From contig CAJPKN010000085.1 of assembly GCA_905370385.1 (NCBI GenBank), forward strand, positions 1 to 6,948: a stretch of 6,948 nucleotides of DNA, given 5' to 3'. The notes under the pieces are model-generated. The model was not told the origin of the DNA. It ran no database searches and saw nothing but the letters and a program-made list of their open reading frames with translations. Of the stretch, positions 5,443-6,948 are shown piece after piece. This stretch comes from Stomatobaculum longum (GTDB taxonomy: Bacteria > Bacillota > Clostridia > Lachnospirales > Lachnospiraceae). Each line of letters begins with the position of its first letter. Positions within the stretch are counted from its first letter, which is position 1. A program made the position numbers and the translations under genes.

Positions 5443-6948
5443 TTATTGCTCGTCGCCGTGGCCGGTGCCGATGCCCATGCCCTTTGCGAGCTTTTTGCTG
5501 AAAATCACGACAATCGCGCCGCAGAGCGTTACCGCCGCGCCGATTGCGAGGAAGTAGAGGCTCTCGGAACCCTCGCGGTAGAAGTTCACCACAAGGGAGC
5601 TCAGGCTTGCGCCGGTCGACTGTCCCATGGCCCAGACCGTCATCATCTGCGTCGAGAATGCGGCCGGTGCCACATGCGATGCCGCCGACTCTCCGGCCGG
5701 GGTGACAATCGCTTCACCGATGGTCATGATCGCGAAGAAAACGACCAGCCACATGGGGCTCACCTTGACATCCGCCGGGAAGAGGCTGAACGGAATGATC
5801 ATAAAGAGAATCGAAATTCCGTAAAGTGCCGTGCCGATGCCCATCTTCGCGGGTGTGGACGGCTGCTTCTTGCCGAGCTTACCCCAGATTCCGGTCAGAA
5901 CCGCACCGAAGATGACAGCGAAAAAGGCGTTGAGCGTCCAGTATGCCGCCGGGGTGATTTCAAAGCCGAAGAGGTTGCGGTTTACGTTGGTCTCTGCGTA
6001 AATCGCGAGCACCGTCGTCGCCTGATAGTTCACAAGTAACGTAAAGCTAGCTGCGACAAACATCGGAATGATGTAAACCAGACGAGCCCGTTCCTCTTTT
6101 GTCGTCTTTGGACTCAACATAATATACAACAAATATGCCACGGGCGCAACTACACCTACACTACTTACCGCATTCGCAAACTGGGTGATGGTGATAATCC
6201 GATTTGTGAACAGGAAGCTGAGCAGCGCTGCGACCACCGCGACGCCGGCAACCAGCTTTAAGACAGCCGTGCGGCGCGCCGCAGGCGGCAGCGGATCGTC
6301 CGGCTCCGTGCCGATGATGCCGAAGGACTTCTTCTCACTCACGACGAAGAAGATGGAACCAATCAGCGAGAACACCGCGCAGGCAAGGAAGGCCGTGTGG
6401 TAGCCCGCAACCAGCGCAATGGTTCCGGTGATGCCGGGAACGCAGGCGCCGATGTTCGAAATGACATAGGTAATTGCGAACGCGCTGTCTTTTCTGGTGT
6501 CGCCCTTCTTATAGAGCTTTGCTGTCAGCGCATCCATGCTGCGGCCGCCGAGCATGCTCGAAAAGAGCATCATACCCTGCGCGCCCGCATACCCCGCAAT
6601 GCCGAGGCCCGGGATTGCGAGCAGGAGGTAGGCAATCGGCATCACGATGCAGGTCAGCCGAATTGCCGTACGCGGTCCGAATACGCGGTCTGCCATGTAA
6701 GAGCCGATGACGCCGCAGATGATAACCAGTGCGTAGTAGAGCGAGAGGAGCTGCGAGGCCTCGGTCTTCGTGAGTCCCAGTCCCTCCGGAAGTGCTGCGT
6801 ACAGGTAATAAATCAGTATCGAGGTGAGTCCGTAGTAAGAAAACGAATTGCACATGAACTTGAGTCCGATGGTGAGCACGCCGATCGGGTGTCCCACGAA
6901 TCTCTTGTCCGCCTGAATCTTTTCAATTTCTCTCTGTTTCTCTTCCGC
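5443..6948 (-). CDS. Gene 4: POT/PTR-family (MFS) peptide-transporter-like membrane protein, type B, 5' end outside the window
   Basis: The frame is open to the right edge, giving 501 visible residues. The GTG at 6897 would only give an internal start; the codons before it encode a charged helix (EEKQREIEKIQADKR) matching the N-termini of genes 1 and 3, so about a dozen residues are probably missing. Counted from that GTG codon as 1: GHPIG (2-6), TM1 NSFSYYG (17-23), motif A GSYMADRVFGPR (65-76), KGDTRKDSAF (131-140), TM5 VISNIGA (145-151), EPDDPLPPAARR (198-209), YQATTVLAIYAETNV (291-305) and TIGEAIVTPAG with Glu395 in TM10. ExxER is replaced by Phe14, Asn17, Ser18 with Lys13 in front. The core is type B like gene 2, but the N-terminus and linker are type A-like, and some DNA stretches match gene 1 almost exactly. 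It is a 14-helix inner-membrane POT-like carrier; the substrate is unknown. Confidence 0.92.
   Translation of the reverse strand, partial: AEEKQREIEKIQADKRFVGHPIGVLTIGLKFMCNSFSYYGLTSILIYYLYAALPEGLGLTKTEASQLLSLYYALVIICGVIGSYMADRVFGPRTAIRLTCIVMPIAYLLLAIPGLGIAGYAGAQGMMLFSSMLGGRSMDALTAKLYKKGDTRKDSAFAITYVISNIGACVPGITGTIALVAGYHTAFLACAVFSLIGSIFFVVSEKKSFGIIGTEPDDPLPPAARRTAVLKLVAGVAVVAALLSFLFTNRIITITQFANAVSSVGVVAPVAYLLYIMLSPKTTKEERARLVYIIPMFVAASFTLLVNYQATTVLAIYAETNVNRNLFGFEITPAAYWTLNAFFAVIFGAVLTGIWGKLGKKQPSTPAKMGIGTALYGISILFMIIPFSLFPADVKVSPMWLVVFFAIMTIGEAIVTPAGESAASHVAPAAFSTQMMTVWAMGQSTGASLSSLVVNFYREGSESLYFLAIGAAVTLCGAIVVIFSKKLAKGMGIGTGHGDEQ

Larger units (their letters stand above)
231..6948 (-). repeat. 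Tandem array of four diverged paralogs in B-A-B-A order
   Basis: The four coding units of about 1.5 kb share the same protein architecture and many signatures (GHPxG, GSYMxDRVFG, YAETxV, NFYxEGSE). They alternate between two subtypes, which suggests that a two-gene unit was duplicated. The copies are well diverged in DNA apart from short identical patches, so the duplication is not recent. Regulatory spacers differ in every gap. Confidence 0.75.

Noticed and set aside
6895..6897. GTG at 6897 as the start of gene 4
   Set aside because: The frame continues upstream to the window edge with residues matching the paralog N-termini. The GTG is the Val of FVGHP.

Overview
The window holds four tandem paralogous genes, all transcribed from the minus strand. 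They belong to the proton-dependent oligopeptide transporter family (POT/PTR, a branch of the major facilitator superfamily). Reading with transcription, from the right edge leftward: gene 4 (6948-5443, 5' end cut by the window), gene 3 (5217-3685), gene 2 (3531-2035) and gene 1 (1760-231). No RNA gene, mobile element or CRISPR array is visible. GC is a little above half by eye, ribosome sites are strong AGGAGG types, intrinsic terminators are frequent and promoters are of the TTGnnn/TATnAT type. This suggests a Gram-positive, Clostridia-like (perhaps Lachnospiraceae) bacterium; the assignment is a guess from style and not from a marker gene.

The proteins fall into two subtypes that alternate. 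Genes 1 and 3 are type A (TM1 with TSYG, ASALAP after TM10). Genes 2 and 4 are type B (TM1 with NSFSYYG, QLLSLYxAL in TM2, GQSTGASLS in TM11). The order B-A-B-A fits duplication of an ancestral B-A pair, with some later mosaic exchange. All four keep the POT fold signatures (MFS motif A, the TM5 asparagine, the TM10 Gly-Glu, and the two extra helices between the halves). All four have lost the TM1 ExxER proton-coupling motif and, by alignment from memory, the TM4 lysine and TM7 glutamate. Their coupling ion and substrate are therefore open questions.

Intergenic layout. 5218-5442 (between genes 4 and 3) holds a stable hairpin, a possible 16-codon leader ORF and a bulged terminator so close to gene 3 that it looks like an attenuator. 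3532-3684 (between genes 3 and 2) holds a terminator, a 17-nt inverted repeat and the gene 2 ribosome site, with no convincing promoter. 1761-2034 (between genes 2 and 1) holds a very strong terminator, a good promoter for gene 1 and a repeated TTATGCA element at the predicted start of transcription. 1-230 (after gene 1) holds the gene 1 terminator, then a promoter, an inverted repeat and a structured leader with a ribosome site for a minus-strand gene that begins beyond the left edge.

Functionally the locus looks like a dedicated, separately tuned set of peptide-transporter-like carriers rather than one simple operon.
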